Assembly (NCBI GenBank): GCA_034678545.1
Contig: JAXDBS010000013.1
Span: 1 to 7,270, forward strand
Direction: 5' to 3'
Length of the DNA: 7,270 nucleotides
DNA from: UBA5614 sp034678545
GTDB taxonomy: Bacteria; Cloacimonadota; Cloacimonadia; Cloacimonadales; Cloacimonadaceae
Shown here in pieces: positions 6,211 to 7,270 of the stretch. A program made the position numbers and the translations under genes. Position 1 is the stretch's first letter. Every line of letters starts with the position of its first letter. The notes beneath the pieces are model-generated. The model saw only the letters and a program-made list of their open reading frames with translations, was not told the origin of the DNA and made no database searches.

Positions 6211-6340
6211 ACAAATTTAATCAAGGAATGATATGGACAAGTATGGAACTGTTTAAGATATGCCATTCCACCCCGCCCTACCCCAGCAGTTCAATCCAGA
6301 TAAAAATAAATCACAGTCAAGATCACCAGGAGGTACAACC

Positions 6341-7270
6341 ATGAGCAACAGCAAAACAATGGCCGATTTTCTGCAAAAGATCGAAGCCAGAAACCCGGGC
6401 CAGCCGGAATTCATCCAGGCCGTCAAGGAAGTGGTCGAAACCATTTGGGATGCGTATGAGGCAAATCCCGCCTACGTCAAAGCCAATATCATGGAACGGA
6501 TCGTGGAGCCGGACCGCACTCTCATCTTCAGGATTCCCTGGATGGACGACAACGGCAACGTCCAAGTCAACCGGGGCTTCCGGGTCGAGTTCAACAACGC
6601 GATCGGGCCCTACAAGGGCGGACTGCGCTTCCACCCCAGCGTCAACCTGGGCATCCTCAAATTTTTGGGCTTTGAACAGATCTTCAAGAACAGCCTGACC
6701 ACCATCCCCATGGGCGGCGGCAAAGGCGGCAGCGATTTCGATCCCAAGGGCAAGAGTGACAACGAAGTGATGCGCTTCTGCCAGTCCTTCATGCTGGAGC
6801 TGTTCCGCCTGATCGGCCCCATCACGGACGTCCCGGCCGGCGACATCGGCGTGAGGGCGCGCGAGATCGGATTCCTCTACGGCATGTACAAAAAGATCCG
6901 CAACGAGCACAGCGGCGTCCTCACCGGTAAAGGGCTGTCCTTCGGCGGCTCGCTGATCCGGCCCCAGGCCACGGGCTATGGCGCCGTCTATTTCGCCGAG
7001 GAGATGCTGAAGACCAGAAAACAGAGCTTTGAAGGCAAAAAAGTAGTCGTCTCCGGATCCGGCAACGTCTCCCAGTATGCTATCGCCAAGGTCAACCAGC
7101 TGGGCGGCACAGTCATCACCGCTTCCGACTCCAACGGCTACATAGTTGATCCCAACGGTATTAAGGGTGACAAATGGAATTACCTGCTGGAGCTGAAAAA
7201 CGTCAAGCGCGGCCGCATCAAGGAATACGCAGAGCAATACAAGGCCGAGGGTGTAAAATACTTCGAGGGG
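6341..7270 (+). CDS. gdhA: NADP-type glutamate dehydrogenase, first 310 codons (3' end outside window)
   Basis: Catalyses reversible conversion of glutamate to 2-oxoglutarate and ammonia with NAD(P)H in the cytoplasm; a homohexamer in the well-studied relatives. The frame is open from ATG 6341 to the right edge. It aligns without gaps to my memory of E. coli GdhA around the active site: PYKGGLRFHPSV (K92), K116, PMGGGKGGSDFDP (K128, catalytic lysine), VPAGDIGV (D168, catalytic aspartate) and TGKGLSFGGSLIRPQATGYG (195-214). The nucleotide-binding loop is GSGNVSQYA (239-247), followed by TASDSNGYIVD. The relatives are near 445 residues, so about 135 are missing. An excellent AGGAGGT at 6328-6334 with a 6-nt spacer sets the start and suggests strong translation. 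One oddity: the usual GVG after the catalytic aspartate reads GVR (R172). Cofactor choice (NADP versus NAD) rests on the subfamily resemblance. Confidence 0.96.
   Translation, partial: MSNSKTMADFLQKIEARNPGQPEFIQAVKEVVETIWDAYEANPAYVKANIMERIVEPDRTLIFRIPWMDDNGNVQVNRGFRVEFNNAIGPYKGGLRFHPSVNLGILKFLGFEQIFKNSLTTIPMGGGKGGSDFDPKGKSDNEVMRFCQSFMLELFRLIGPITDVPAGDIGVRAREIGFLYGMYKKIRNEHSGVLTGKGLSFGGSLIRPQATGYGAVYFAEEMLKTRKQSFEGKKVVVSGSGNVSQYAIAKVNQLGGTVITASDSNGYIVDPNGIKGDKWNYLLELKNVKRGRIKEYAEQYKAEGVKYFEG

Noticed and set aside
5352..6266. 304-codon open frame on the minus strand opposite the C26 hydrolase
   Set aside because: The plus-strand product has an intact catalytic triad and a good ribosome site; the antisense product resembles nothing known.
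6323..7237. 304-codon open frame on the minus strand opposite glutamate dehydrogenase
   Set aside because: Glutamate dehydrogenase on the plus strand is unmistakable; the antisense frame follows from its biased third positions.

Overview
The window is dense bacterial coding DNA, roughly half G+C by eye, from an organism that looks like an anaerobic amino-acid-fermenting Gram-negative. Three things point that way: a DUF362-type protein with two [4Fe-4S] motifs, an NADP-type glutamate dehydrogenase next to amino-acid aminotransferase and glutamine-amidotransferase-fold genes, and an exported beta-helix protein. The feel of the proteins suggests the FCB side of the tree (something like Cloacimonadota), but that placement is my inference and no marker gene in the window proves it. 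No rRNA, tRNA, transposase, integrase, CRISPR or phage gene was seen.

Layout. Positions 1-831 (minus strand) hold the first 277 codons of a class I PLP-dependent aminotransferase that runs off the left edge. A 90-bp divergent spacer leads to a plus-strand pair: a secreted right-handed beta-helix protein (922-2190) and, 2 nt after its stop, a DUF362 ferredoxin-like protein (2193-3362) with an N-terminal transmembrane segment and a striking in-frame alternative start. After 78 nt comes a 541-residue single-module AAA+ ATPase of the Cdc48/VCP type (3441-5066) with an unrecognised, cysteine-containing N-terminal domain. A 405-bp gene-free stretch (5067-5471) contains a perfect 21-bp hairpin, a GC-rich block able to fold extensively, and a promoter candidate. 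It precedes a peptidase C26 / gamma-glutamyl hydrolase family gene (5472-6182). A 158-bp leader then precedes glutamate dehydrogenase (6341 to the right edge, 310 codons present).

How they fit together. The aminotransferase and glutamate dehydrogenase would form a normal transdeamination pair: amino groups are moved to 2-oxoglutarate and glutamate is then deaminated, or the reverse for assimilation. The C26 hydrolase would add gamma-glutamyl or glutamine amide hydrolysis. The beta-helix, DUF362 and AAA+ genes may form one transcription unit, but no shared pathway is evident from sequence. The least explained parts are the N-terminal domain of the AAA+ protein, the anchored-versus-soluble choice in the DUF362 gene, and the structured DNA at 5180-5335. 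I did not find convincing evidence for a complete new multi-gene system.
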